64,000 nucleotides of DNA from Gracilariopsis chorda. Lineage: Eukaryota > Rhodophyta > Florideophyceae > Gracilariales > Gracilariaceae. Both the position numbers and the translations under genes were made by a program. Of the stretch, positions 1 through 10,932 are shown one piece after another. The DNA lies in assembly GCA_003194525.1 (NCBI GenBank), contig NBIV01000078.1, positions 217,713 to 281,712 on the forward strand, given 5' to 3'. The notes beneath the pieces were generated by a model. It did not search any database. It had not been told where the DNA came from and saw only the letters and a program-made list of their open reading frames with translations. The stretch's first letter is position 1, and each line of letters starts with the position of its first letter.

Positions 1-2
1 TG

Positions 3-2953
3 GACTCTGGCGCACAACAATCCGTAGTGGGAAAGCAACAAGCCCACGCGTACTGTAAACTTGTTGGCATTCCATTTAAGCCGAAACAATCCAACAAAGC
101 TTTCAAATTTGGAGATGGCGTATACTTCAGCCGTGGAACCATGCAAGTCCGCATTCCAATCCCTGGCAACACTTTTCTTCCACTAGAAATTGATGTTGTT
201 GACGCCTCAGTACCGCTCCTTATTGGACTCGACATCTTGGACTTACACGCTCTTGTACCGGACAACGTGGAAAACATGCTTATCAATAAGAAGCTCAATT
301 GGTCAATCCCAATCACGCGAAAATTCGGTCATATGTACTTAGAATGGGACTTCTCTGAGACACTTTACACAAAGAGTGAACTCCGCAAGATGCATATGCA
401 CTTCTACCATCCTAGCGCAAGCAAGCTTTTCAACTTGATCTCCCGAGCAAAGCCAGAAAATGCCACACCTGAGACCAGGAAACTCATCGAGCGTATATCA
501 AAATCATGTGCCACGTGCCAACGTTTCACACCCCGGCCACAGTCCTTCCAAGTATCCGTTCCAGGCAAAATAATATTCAACAGTGAAATTGCTTTGGATC
601 TTATGTTTTTGGACAAAATACCGGTACTACACGTTGTTGATACACAAACGCACTTCAGCTCTGCAGTATTCCTTAAGAGTCAAACCACCGAAGCGATCTG
701 GTACGCATTTCTCAGTTGTTGGGCAACACTTTACACTGGATATCCGGACAGAATGAAACTGGATAAAGCCAGACAATTTACATCCGCTCGATGGAAAGAA
801 CTGACGAGCATGGCTGGAATCACCTTACAGTTCTCAGGCGTTGAAAGTCACAACTCCCTTGGCCCAGGCGAACGATATCACGAACCCTTACGACGTATAT
901 ACAAAAAGATCCGTTACAGTGAGCCCGATGTACCTATCGCACTAGCCCTTCGTCTTGCTGTAAAGGCTATGAACGATACAGTGAACCCCGAAGGACTTGT
1001 ACCTTCACTACTTGTATTTGGAGTTCTTCCCCGCTTCCCGCCCTTTAGCACAGAACTTCCAAATCATGAGGAGCGAATGAGAGCTCTTCAACTCGCGCGC
1101 ACCGAAATGGAAACCATCACCTCGGAGCTTCGTTTGCGTCGAGCAATCGTCGCTCGCATTCCATCTGCCGCAGCAACAAACTTGAAAGTTGGACAAGAAG
1201 TTCTAGTTTATCGAGAGAATCTGAAGCCAATAAAATGGACTGGACCATACAAAATTGTGAAAATTGACGACAAACAAATCTACATCAACCGCAATGGCGA
1301 AACAGTCCAACATTCTATTGCGCAAGTCAAGCCCTTCTATCGTGACGAACTAATGAACAACCTTCATATTTGTCTACAACCAATACTTCCTAGTGACTTT
1401 GAACTATATGATGTTCAAATCATTGAAGTGTTAGGTCCTTCCGATGAACGTCGGAACCTACCAGCATTCAGTGAAGCCAAACGAAAAGAGCTGGCAGGAT
1501 TAATATCCCGTGGAACGTGGAAAGTCATCAGAAAGGACGAAGTGTCAGAAGATGCCAACATTCTCACTGGCAGATTTGTGCTCGCCATCAGAAATCCAGA
1601 AACTGATGAAGAGATATTCAAAGCCAGATTTGTCGCCCAAGGGCACAAAGATCCCGAAAAACCTCTTCTTGTACATAATTCTCCTAATCTGCGACAATAT
1701 TCAACCCGAATTCTCGTTATTATCGCCGCTATTCTTGGATATAGAGTATGGAACACAGATGTTCGCCAAGCATACTTACAATCCGCCCAGAAGCTCATGC
1801 GTAAAGTATATTTGAAACCTCCAAAAGAATTAGTTATTCCACCAGAAATGTTGTTGGAACTTCTTCGCCCTCTATATGGACTTTCAGACTCTGGAGACTA
1901 TTGGTACAGAACAATAACCACCCATCTGAAAGAAGACCTAGGAATGAAACCGACAAAGGGAGATCTGTCATTATTTATGAGACACGAACAGTCAAAGCTT
2001 ATTGGCTTAACCGGTGTTTACGTAGATGATCTCCTCCAGTGTGGAAACGAGCAGTTCCTGCAACAGGCAAAACGCACCGTTCAGAAATTTGAATCAAAGG
2101 ACTTGGAAATGGATTGTGCTCTATTTGCAGGCGTAAGATTGCGCACAATAGACAAAGGATTCTCACTCAGTCAGAAACATTATACCAAACGATTGCGAAT
2201 TCTTCCGAAAGATTGCACCTTCTCCGATTTCCGTTCTCTGAGACATAAACTTGCTTGGTTAACTCACACGCGACCAGACATTTGCTGTGCTGTTAACATG
2301 GCTGCTCAAGTTACGGAACCTTCTTTCTCAAAGGAAGATGTGAAAAACATCAACAAAGTCGTAACGCATATTCAGCAGACTCAGGACGTAAGTCTGAATT
2401 ATGTTAAACTTGATGTCAATTCACTTCATCTTAAGGTATATTCCGATTCATCAATCGCCAACAACACAGATAACTCATCCCAAATCGGATTCATCATTCT
2501 TCTCGTGGATAAGTTTGAAAACTGCAACATTCTTCACTTCTCAAGTCACAAAAGCCGGCGCATTACCCGATCCGTTCTCGGAGGAGAACTATACGCATTT
2601 GCAGATGCCTTCGACGTTGCTTACGTTTTCAAACATGACTTAGAGTCAATACTCGGAAAACAATACCAATCACAATGTTGACTGACTCAAAAAGTCTATT
2701 TGATGTAATAACAAAAAGCTCATCGACATCTGAAAAGCGACTCATGATCGACATTTCAGCAGTTCGTGAAGCCTACTCGAACCATGAAATCTCCGATGTT
2801 GGATATGTCACTTCCAATAACAACCCAGCCGATTCATTTACAAAAGTTAAGAACTGCGATGCTTTGAACCAACTACTAGTAACCTCAAAATGCGTTTTAG
2901 ATATTGAACAATTAGTAATTCGTGAACCAATGCGACAATTGTTAGCCGTATGA
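3..2953 (+). pseudogene. pol: copia-1 Pol polyprotein, one frameshift near the end
   Basis: The frame is open from the window edge to 2681 and continues in another frame to the stop at 2951-2953. The first codons give the aspartic protease motif DSGA, followed by the protease C-terminal motif LLIGLD. Then come a His/His-Cys/Cys integrase zinc site (HMHFYH ... CATC), an integrase core with candidate Asp, Asp and Glu, an RT palm with YVDD, and an RNase H region with YSDSS, GGELYA and LTDSK. Comparison with the same region of copia-2 places a one-base loss at about 2658-2666, just before LTDSK. Apart from that break about 980 codons are uninterrupted, so this copy is fairly young. Replication uses an RNA intermediate in cytoplasmic particles, as known for the family. 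Confidence 0.9.
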
Positions 2954-3181
2954 AAAGAGAAGGGAGTGTTAACTCACCCTTACTCAGCGCCTTTTGTGTC
3001 AGGCGCTGAGCAGAAAGAGATGGAACAGACCATCTCACCATCCTTGGGGGTAGTGAGAAAGCGTCTGGCATTCTCACCATCCCCTAGGATGATGAGATGG
3101 CCTGCTTACAATACCGCTTGGCATGCAGACCCGTAGGATTGCATTGTAGTCGAGAAAGACGAGTAGCGTCTTTCTCTACAC

Positions 3182-3188
3182 TATAAAA
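3182..3188 (+). promoter_or_regulatory. TATA box of copia-1 LTR
   Basis: TATAAAA lies directly after the hairpin at 3152-3176, in the same place relative to the U3 inverted repeats as in the copia-2 LTRs. It would drive the genomic RNA from the 5' LTR. Confidence 0.65.
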
Positions 3189-3482
3189 AGGGAGGAAGAG
3201 AGCTTGATCGTCCTCAACTCTCTTCCCCAACCCATCTTCTTCATCAACTATCATCTACCTAAGTAAAACCAATTTGGTTTTTTCGATACTAGTCGTAACT
3301 ACCGCTGTATCGCTTTTCATATAATCGAGTTTTATCGACAAGCGGAGTAGGAATTCAACTGGGCTGCCTTGACAAGTTGTTGAGTCGCCTCTACCAGCTC
3401 TCTAATTTGACAAGAGGCTTTCTATCTGGTCGCCGTGGAAATACGATTGCAAAGCGATCTGGTTTACACGTGCAGTGGAAGT

Positions 3483-3554
3483 AACTAAAAATGTTTTAGA
3501 AGTGCGTAAAAGAACGGGTTTATCACTTGAACATTTGCCTTTCTTCTTTTCCAG
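3483..3554 (+). other. putative intron inside copia-1 LTR
   Basis: GTAACT at 3483 and a pyrimidine-rich tract ending in CAG at 3554 would form a 72-nt intron. Copia-2 has the same layout (8272-8391). This is inference from splice-site consensus only. Confidence 0.35.
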
Positions 3555-3600
3555 CGACCTCCGCTACCTCAGCGACCCCGTCGATTGTTCACGTTGTTAC

Positions 3601-4430
3601 AGAGGAATAGTATCAGTGGGGCATTAAAATAATACAGCTCTTTCGGGCGACTTGAGAATTGGTCTTTTCTTGTTTATTTTGTATTGCACAGTCGCAAGCT
3701 GTGGCGCATGTGTGTCCACCGTGGCAATCAGCGGTACAGTATACAACGGTTTTGACTGCTGTAAATGAGAAGACACTCAAAAGTCGATCAGTGGAAGCTT
3801 GTGTTGTCGTCAAAAAATGTTCGGTCTGGAGTTGTACCGTACAAGTTGACGAGAGAAGCTCCAGCCGTGTACATGTGCATATCTTCTGTGTTTGTATTAC
3901 TAATGTCTGCTCAGCGCACCGGGCCTTTTCTGATACGAGAAGAAAGTCTCGCCGATTCCCTCCTGCGCGAGTTTACCTTGTGACCGTGTTCCAAATGGTA
4001 TAGCAGATACCGTTTACCATGTGCGAAAAAAGAAAGCGCTTCCGGTTTTGTCTAACGCATTCCGCAAAACACTCCGATCATGACCTTCGAGCTCTCTCCA
4101 GACAATGCTGAACGCCAACCGACGGGCTGTTTGGTTGCTGTTGTGCGGGTTCGACTCGAGCTTTTTCGTTAACACGCAGCAGCTTCAGATTTTAATTACA
4201 CAGGCGTACACAAAACCATCGTCTTGTTCGAATACGTATTCATATCTATCGATGAAGTAACTATTTACAACGCAGTCGATTGCAAGCCCGTCCTAGACGT
4301 GTACCGGCGCCTGCTCCACCACGTAGAGCATGGCGCTCCAAAAACGTTGACAAAACGTCTTTGCACAAACACAAACGTCCACGTGGACAAACTACATTGC
4401 CAACAACACCATCAGCCAAAACGCTCATGC
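3601..4430. other. no gene recognised
   Basis: Short frames on both strands show no domain or family likeness. The stretch is the space between the copia-1 LTR and the 3' end of the minus-strand monooxygenase gene. It probably includes that gene's 3' UTR. Confidence 0.5.
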
Positions 4431-5750
4431 TCACTGCTTGAGCATGACGGTCACCTGAATGCTTTCGCCAGCCGCCTCCGCACCGACCGTGATCTCACTG
4501 TTCACGGTCTTGTTATCCCAATAAAACGGCACCTCCGACGAATCGCGGTACAAAAAGTATGGTGCATTTCGTCCCGTGTACACTCGTTTGCCCTGCAAGT
4601 AGAAATCCACTTTTGAAACCGGCTTATTCACAACTGCCTCGATTGCAATGCGCGAGTAAACACTGATATCAATTACACTGCCGTTTCGCATGGTGCGACT
4701 CGGAATCTTATCGGCCCAAAGCAAAAGTTGTTGGAATACACCTGTACCAAGTTCACCGTTGCGCGCCTTTCGTCTTCCGTAGCTGAGTTTGGTCACTTTG
4801 GCTGTAGCCTTGGGAGGAGGTGCAGATCTTCCACCGCTGTTGTACGGTTCGATTGCAATATCTGCACACTGATAGTATTCCTCCGTCATTCGCTCAGGGC
4901 CGCCGCAGGGAGCTTTCCGTCTTGCCACGCCTCCGATAGCATCACCTTGTCCAACACAGGTTCCCCAACTGGGTCGATCCGGTCCATCAAAGTAGTCCAG
5001 TACTCCAGGCGGGTTACAATCATTGGCGGAAACCCAATACCACTGCAACACACAATGCTTGCAATGCCAGTCGAGGGGCAGTTGAAATTGTGCATACTGT
5101 GGCGGGTAGTAGTCGTAGCCAGACATAATATCGTGAGAACACGGGACGTACCAACGACCGGGATAATTTCGATCTATGGGTCCACATTTGTACGACTTTC
5201 CCGAATCACACTCCGCGTTCGGCGCGCGGTTGAGCTGCATACACGCACCGGACGTGAAGCAGCTACGAGAGATATCTCCGTTTGGACACTTTGCAGCATC
5301 GCATAGGTGAAGCTCCATAAAGCCGTTATGATGAGCAGTGATGACGGTTGCGATTCCCACGGTGCCTCCCTGTCGATAGCGTGATACAATGGTTGCATTG
5401 TAATAGAACTCGCCGCCCTTGAGATGATCCTGCGTTCGCCAAACGGCGTCACCGCATACGCCGGCGCGCCAGATGAATTTGGGGTCATATGGGTCGTAGG
5501 GCGTCCAGCCTCGAGCGCCGGCGGCGACCTGTTGCGATTGCATGCCGGTCAGTGTGGAGCTGTTTTTGACACCGGCTGGAAAGAGCGCGTAGTAGTCGCG
5601 CGGGGCGTCGTCGTCGACGGTGGACGGAATGAATTCGGATTGAAGAAAGGCTCCGCGCTGTCGCGGTTGGACCATACAGCCGTGGGCGATGACCAGCGGC
5701 GAAAGACACGAGAGCAGCGCGAGGAGAAGGAGGCTATGGAGCGAACTCAT
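4431..5750 (-). CDS. secreted lytic polysaccharide monooxygenase, AA15-like
   Basis: The 439-residue protein has a clear signal peptide (residues 1-22, LLLLALLSCLSPLVIA) followed at once by His23-Gly. An exposed N-terminal His is the first copper ligand of these enzymes. The second candidate ligand is His141 in ITAHHNGFMELHLC, matching the TANHxG-type segment of family AA15. HCKHCVLQWYWVSANDC and YQCADIAI are also typical of these folds, and many Cys suggest disulfides. The family oxidatively cleaves polysaccharides such as chitin or cellulose outside the cell. The substrate here cannot be told. The catalytic region ends near residue 300. About 130 C-terminal residues are unrecognised and may be an attached module. 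Single exon, ATG start, no break. AA10-like or another LPMO family is possible. Confidence 0.8.
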   Translation of the reverse strand: MSSLHSLLLLALLSCLSPLVIAHGCMVQPRQRGAFLQSEFIPSTVDDDAPRDYYALFPAGVKNSSTLTGMQSQQVAAGARGWTPYDPYDPKFIWRAGVCGDAVWRTQDHLKGGEFYYNATIVSRYRQGGTVGIATVITAHHNGFMELHLCDAAKCPNGDISRSCFTSGACMQLNRAPNAECDSGKSYKCGPIDRNYPGRWYVPCSHDIMSGYDYYPPQYAQFQLPLDWHCKHCVLQWYWVSANDCNPPGVLDYFDGPDRPSWGTCVGQGDAIGGVARRKAPCGGPERMTEEYYQCADIAIEPYNSGGRSAPPPKATAKVTKLSYGRRKARNGELGTGVFQQLLLWADKIPSRTMRNGSVIDISVYSRIAIEAVVNKPVSKVDFYLQGKRVYTGRNAPYFLYRDSSEVPFYWDNKTVNSEITVGAEAAGESIQVTVMLKQ

Positions 5751-7854
5751 GTTTGCCGGAGAGCTGCGCGAGAGAGACGGACGTTTGGTGGTGTTGCGAT
5801 TCTGCTGAGTGTCGGCGAAGCTTTTGAAGTGGCGGAGCCATTGACTTGCGGCGCGACGGCGGTTGTTGACGTGGCGCGCGGGTAGGCGCGGACATGGGCG
5901 TTGAGCGTCGTGGCGTTGCGAGGACGCGGCGGGAAGCGCTCATACGAGTGGCGCTTTGTTATAGTGACAGCCACTGCTGCGCACTATTTTTAGTTGGATC
6001 TAATTGGGTGAAGGGCATCTTTGTTTGGTACGTGTCGTGCTGACGAAGTTCTGCGCTTTCGAATATTATGTGTTGTGATCGAATTTGTGTTAATGGTAGT
6101 TGTGCTAATGGCAAACCCGTTTATATATCAACAAGGCATCGTTTACGTTGCTGTTTCTAAACTTCACAATAGAAAATGTTAGATAGCGATACTGCATCTT
6201 ACGTGAGAACCAGAACAAATGGTTTGTACATGTCAAGTCTGATATCGGGTATACTAATTGTTTTAGGCACATTTCCCTCCTAGAGAAAAAAAAAGTATTG
6301 TATGCTTGCGCCAGTACAAAAGGGCAAGCACACATTGCACACACGGCCACTGTAACAGCAACGCACAGTAACTTACCAATCTTGTAGCACAGTCTGCTAT
6401 TTAGATAGGCTAGCTGGGAGATATACAAAAGAGTGTGAGCTCACCTTCCCCTCCATCTGGAGAAGGCCACACTTCATTCACCCTCATAGTATGTATTACA
6501 TCCACATCTTCTTGCCAAAGCCTACTACTAATTTTGTACTCCAGTCTCCTCTGATGAAACAAGTCCTTTCAACCGCCATCTAGGCAAGTACGCTGAGAAC
6601 CTTGATGGTCCAGGGCCGTCTTGCACTCCTCAAGGAGGTAATGCTGAAGGTCAACCTGGCTTACGCCGCCAACTTTCCTACGATTATTGTTGCCCCTTGA
6701 ACTGATCTACAATCTTATAAGCTCCGTTTCATTCTAGCTATGCCGACAGAGGCTCACAGTCTGGTATTTTACCTCTATTTTTATCCTCTCAGCTCACGTG
6801 CACGTCTTTTTCAAATATATTTTGCTATGAGAATCCCGAGTGGAACGTTGAAGAGTTATCTTGAAAGTAGTTCTTTCAAAAGCTTCATATTTGCAAACGC
6901 CTCAGATACATTCACATCTGCCAACTGTCAAATATGCAACAGACCACCCCACTGCGGCTGGCTCTGTCCGCCACGATAACGAAATTAGGTACAACAGGTC
7001 TAGCAGTTTCCGTCAGGAGTACAAGAGGCAGGCACATGGTCTCGTAGAAAAAATGAAATCAGCGTCTGCACAGCTGCGCGATAACTGTCGTACATGTCCA
7101 ACTCGAGATGCCAATGTTGCGATGCACATTGTGAATATGCAAAGAATTCTTAACACAAAAGTATATTTACTGCAGGGCTACGGCACCATTTGTGTGTGTG
7201 TGGTTACGGGCACGTGCCCCTAATTCCAAGGCAATGGTATTCGCTTTCTAAAAGTAGAATGCTAATTATCTATTCGACGGCTAAATTCCCCTAATGACCC
7301 AATCGTACCTCCATTTGGCACCATTTGTGCTCACTACCAACAGTACTCCGTTGCACGGCATTACGCACAAGAGGAGGAGAACAGTTAGAATGAGAAACTT
7401 CAATCTATCTTTCACATGAGGTGGATCACTTACCAGAAAAAAGTCTAACACTTCAATTGCTGCTCTACAATTTGTAAACGTGCTGAAATTCTACTTTCCG
7501 TAGTCGAAACCTTTACCCGCTAAAGTCCATTCAGTCTTAACTGACACGCTCTAACTACAATCAACTCCCTGTCTCTTCGGCGCACCCTCCATTGAGAATG
7601 AAAGCATTGTTCCAACATTTCTATAAGCTCAACTTCACAGTGAAACTGACCTTACCGGCATATACACGCAGGTAAGCGCAGTGAAATTCGTCCTGTCAAT
7701 TTTACAGGGCCATGCACAAACGCTGGAATGTTTGACGTGCTAAGAATTACTCGTTCATCGCATCCCTTTGTCGTAATCCTACGCTTACACATCGAACATG
7801 GACCACTGTATTCCGTATAAGTGTATGTCTTGGAATTAAATGAAATGTGACTTC
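5751..7854. other. intergenic, no firm gene
   Basis: It contains the upstream region of the monooxygenase gene (about 5751-6000, GC-rich) and then low-complexity, stop-rich DNA. A stretch near 6430 (GTGAGCTCACC) faintly resembles the start of the copia LTRs and may be a decayed solo LTR. No coding region can be supported. Confidence 0.4.
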
Positions 7855-8067
7855 TGTGAGGACTTAGGTGTGCTCACCGTCCTTATCAGACGGTGAGACA
7901 CAAAGAAATGGACCAGACCATCTCACCATCCTTGGGGATGGTGAGAAAGCGCCTTGCCTTCTCACCATCCCTAAGGATAATGACATGGCCTGCTTACAAT
8001 GCGGCATGCATTGATGCGTGCATCTAGCTTAGTCCGAGGAAGACGAGTAGCCTCTTCCTCTCTCTAC

Positions 8068-8074
8068 TATAAAA
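8068..8074 (+). promoter_or_regulatory. TATA box of copia-2 5' LTR
   Basis: TATAAAA follows CTCTCTAC, identical in context to 14151-14157 in the 3' LTR and similar to 3182-3188 in copia-1. Confidence 0.7.
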
Positions 8075-8271
8075 GGGACAGAACAGAGCGCAACCCCAGC
8101 CTCTGTTCTCAACCAACTTAACTCCAACTACTTCAACTTTTGTTGAAGCAAAGAAATTTTCTTTTTTGGGCTGTCTTTAGCTATTGCTACAGACCGCCTC
8201 TTTTTTTTACGTATTAATTCACGACATTCCGGAATTATCCGTGGATAATCGTAGAGGATTACTGTATACAA

Positions 8272-8391
8272 GTAAGTCATTCGACACCCAAAGGATTGAA
8301 AAATTTTGTTGGTGTTAACTACGCGTGGTCAACTAATACGTATAAGACGTAACTACTATCCACACATTTTTTCCAATTTATATCCTTTTAG
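8272..8391 (+). other. putative intron inside copia-2 5' LTR
   Basis: GTAAGT at 8272 is a strong donor. The acceptor is the T-rich ATCCTTTTAG ending at 8391, and TAACTAC-like branch sequence lies between. Beyond the acceptor a frame stays open to 8780. The 3' LTR keeps the donor (14354) but has TTTG instead of TTAG at the acceptor (14470). Confidence 0.4.
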
Positions 8392-9026
8392 TGTCCATTC
8401 AGAATATAAATACATTGGCTCGTAAACAGTCAGGCACTGTCTTTATTCATAATTCAATCAATCTTACGGTAACCGTAGAGCATCTGGCCTCCCCGCATCA
8501 TCACCACCTTGCCGTACTACGAGCGCCACCAACCAATCAGCAAGGACCGAACATATTGGACCATCTGACCCCTTCGCAAGTCTACAGTGATTCAGAACCA
8601 GGCCACCACTCAACTATATCCAGCTGCAAGCCTCCAAGTGTCTTTGACCTTGAAGCAGAGGAGGAACCCGTGCTCGGCCACAGCCAGACATCACCAGTGC
8701 TAGTGCAACCAAGCACCAGTGCAATCGGAAGGTCCACGAGAAAAAACCCAAGTTTTTGGCTGACAAATCACAACCGCTGAATAAAAACGACACGTGTGGC
8801 GCATGCCAAACGCTTTTGCACTTTGTGCAAAATTCAATGCAACAGTACAAAGACATTCTTTGACAACCTTCAATCAAAAACACACCGCAACTGCGTGCAG
8901 TGCAAGCGCACTCCATCTTACTCGTCTACCTGTTACCGCTCATTTGAGTCCCATCATCAATTGGTACGTCACAATAACGGCAAAGCACACCACAATGTGC
9001 TTTATAATCACAATTTAAATATATAA
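8391..9026 (+). pseudogene. copia-2 leader frame with C2H2-like zinc finger remnant
   Basis: One frame runs from the putative splice acceptor at 8391 to a TGA at 8778-8780 and then on in the same frame to 9026. The first part is Ser/Pro/His-rich and unrecognised. The second has FCTLCKIQ followed by LQSKTH, and then SFESHHQLVRHNNGKAH. The last fits the F-x5-L-x2-H-x5-H half of a C2H2 (JAZ/U1-type) finger, although several metal ligands are missing. It may be an N-terminal part of gag or a captured host exon. Its function is unknown. Confidence 0.4.
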
Positions 9027-9163
9027 ACACTCTTGGTTTTGTCTTTTACGTCAACTTCACTTATCACTATTAAAAAGCTATTGAAGTAAAAGTAACGTAA
9101 AGATTAACACAACTCTATAGTACTTAAGCATACAATAGGTTGTAATACTTGACATAGTTCATC

Positions 9164-10765
9164 ATGCCGCCCCTTAACGAAAATTTGACTAGCAACATAA
9201 GATATGCAAATCAGCAACAACGACAATTTATCGAACTCATTAAGAAGATTCAGGAAAACGATACCGCAGCAGGGAGTGTTCAAATAATTGAATTTCTAAG
9301 AACTGAATACCCTCCAGACAAGCTATTTACTTTTACAACTTTAGTTAATGGGCTGCTTATGTGCAAGTTCGCAAAGGTTTTAGAAGATCGTGGAATTAAT
9401 CTCGCAGAACATGAAAGCGGTAATCTCTTGAGAAGAATTGCCAAAACGCTTTTTGAGGAGTCTAATCTTGAGGATGCTTTCACAGCTACAGATTTATTCG
9501 AACAAACGCTGGCGCCTGCCCGACCTTCACGACAGCAAGCCTTGAGATATGCTGAAGGAGAAGAAGACACCGAGGATGAGCAGCAACGTGAGCTCTCACC
9601 TCCAAAACTTGTTAATGAACAAAATCGCCAACGCCAGCCGTGGCGTCCTCAAACCCTCAACATTGAGCCACAGAATAACTTCAGAGACAACAGAGATAAG
9701 CTTGCGCATTTCATTTCGTCTCGATTCAAACATAACTCTTCGGAATTTTCCTGAGCTCTTGGTGGGTGCTGGAATAAGTTTCTGAGCGAGTAAAAATACG
9801 TTGCCTTGGATTACAACCTATCGCATCATCAGAAATTTTATTATTTACACCATATTTTGCGTGGAAAAGCAAAACGATTTTATATAAGACATATTGATGG
9901 CAGAGTGCAAAGCTTTAGAGAAGCTTCAGCAATGATGGAAAAAGAGTACAATTCGCTCTCTCGTCAGAATCGCATTGCTGCCTACCTTTGTAATTTACGA
10001 ATTCAGAAATTCGTGTCAGAGAGTTCCTCATTAAGTGCCACATTGGAGAGACTCCACGAAGAAATTTCGAAATATGCCCCGCAAGGCCCATGCACTGCCG
10101 CCCAGAATGCAGTCGCATTGAGTACTTAGAGAATGCTGTAATTGGTCACTCTCGGGCACGAGATGATGCAGCAGAGCCAATGCGGGACTGATTAGCTATC
10201 AAGAACTTTATGGACAGTGGGAAGCCGCAATTCAACTGGATCAAGAGGAGAAAATTGGTCGTATGCGAGATCAAAAGAGTCTGCGCTTAGACTTAATCTC
10301 CACCATTGATTTCCAAAACCCCGACACGTTTGAAGCCTTTTTTGCTGGCCAATTTCGATACGCACGCCATCTGCGTTCCACAAACCGGACTAACTTTCGT
10401 CAATCCAAAAGCAGACGAAATGTTACCTGTTGTAATTGTGGTTAATTAGGACATGTTATTTCCGAGTGCAGGCAACGCAAGGACCTCACCAACAATGCCG
10501 CCAATCGTGTGCAATATTGGAACTCACCGGCTGCAAGGATCAGAACTACGCTTTGAAACGCGTCCTATATGACATTTGCCAACAGCTCGAAGATTCCAGT
10601 GATTGGGATGAATTCGAAAGCGCGGAAACATTTTTTGCTTACAACGGCGAGGAAGGTATTAGTGCACACAACGAAGACTCTGATCCTTCCGAACAATTCT
10701 TTGCGTCGAATTTTGGAACGCAAAGTACCGACCCCTTTTTCTCGAACTGCCTCGAGGATTTTTAA
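9164..10765 (+). pseudogene. gag: copia-2 Gag remnant with CCHC zinc knuckle
   Basis: An ATG at 9164 opens 196 codons. The homologous reading then continues in other frames (9806-10129, 10263-10445 and an acidic part to 10765). The segment from DYNLSHHQKFYYLHHIL to RQNRIAAYLCNLRI has the periodic hydrophobic pattern of copia Gag proteins. A zinc knuckle (CCNCG ... GHVISEC) spans 10430-10470, with a TAA stop inside it. Gag packages the element RNA. This copy cannot make a full protein. Confidence 0.7.
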
Positions 10766-10932
10766 CTGGGGGTACTTATGAACTCTGCCGTAGTGCTGCT
10801 CCCAAGGAGCAGAAAAAGAAAGGACCAGACAAGTCCTCCACTGGGTCACATCGAATAATTCGTCTTTGTACGCGCAGGCAAGCACGTTACAGTTTCCAAA
10901 CACCTCGTTGGAACCTTATTGACATTCACAAT

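Larger units (their letters stand above)
1..3600 (+). mobile_element. Ty1/copia retrotransposon copia-1, 5' part outside window
   Basis: The order protease, zinc-binding integrase N-terminus, integrase core, reverse transcriptase, RNase H is that of Ty1/copia elements. The window begins inside the protease, so the 5' LTR and gag are missing. A purine-rich tract (about 2953-2966) precedes a TG-starting LTR at 2967. The right end is approximate because no second LTR is available for comparison. It is related to, but not the same subfamily as, the element at 7855-14814. Confidence 0.9.
2967..3600 (+). repeat. 3' LTR of copia-1 (right end uncertain)
   Basis: It starts TGTTAACTCACC right after a purine tract. 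The U3 part holds three inverted repeats: CTCAGCGCC/GGCGCTGAG (2983-2991 with 3002-3010), CTCACCATCC/GGATGATGAG (3073-3082 with 3087-3096, one mismatch) and GAGAAAGAC/GTCTTTCTC (3152-3160 with 3168-3176). A TATA box follows. The same arrangement with different bases is found in the copia-2 LTRs. No partner LTR lies in the window, so the end near 3600 is a guess. Confidence 0.7.
7855..8736 (+). repeat. 5' LTR of copia-2
   Basis: The left boundary (TGTGA) and the right limit of similarity (near 8736) were set by aligning with 13938-14814. U3 contains perfect inverted repeats CTCACCGTC/GACGGTGAG (7873-7881 with 7889-7897) and TCTCACCATCC/GGATGGTGAGA (7921-7931 with 7936-7946). Another, with one broken pair, sits at 8036-8044 with 8052-8060 just before the TATA box. 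Confidence 0.8.
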
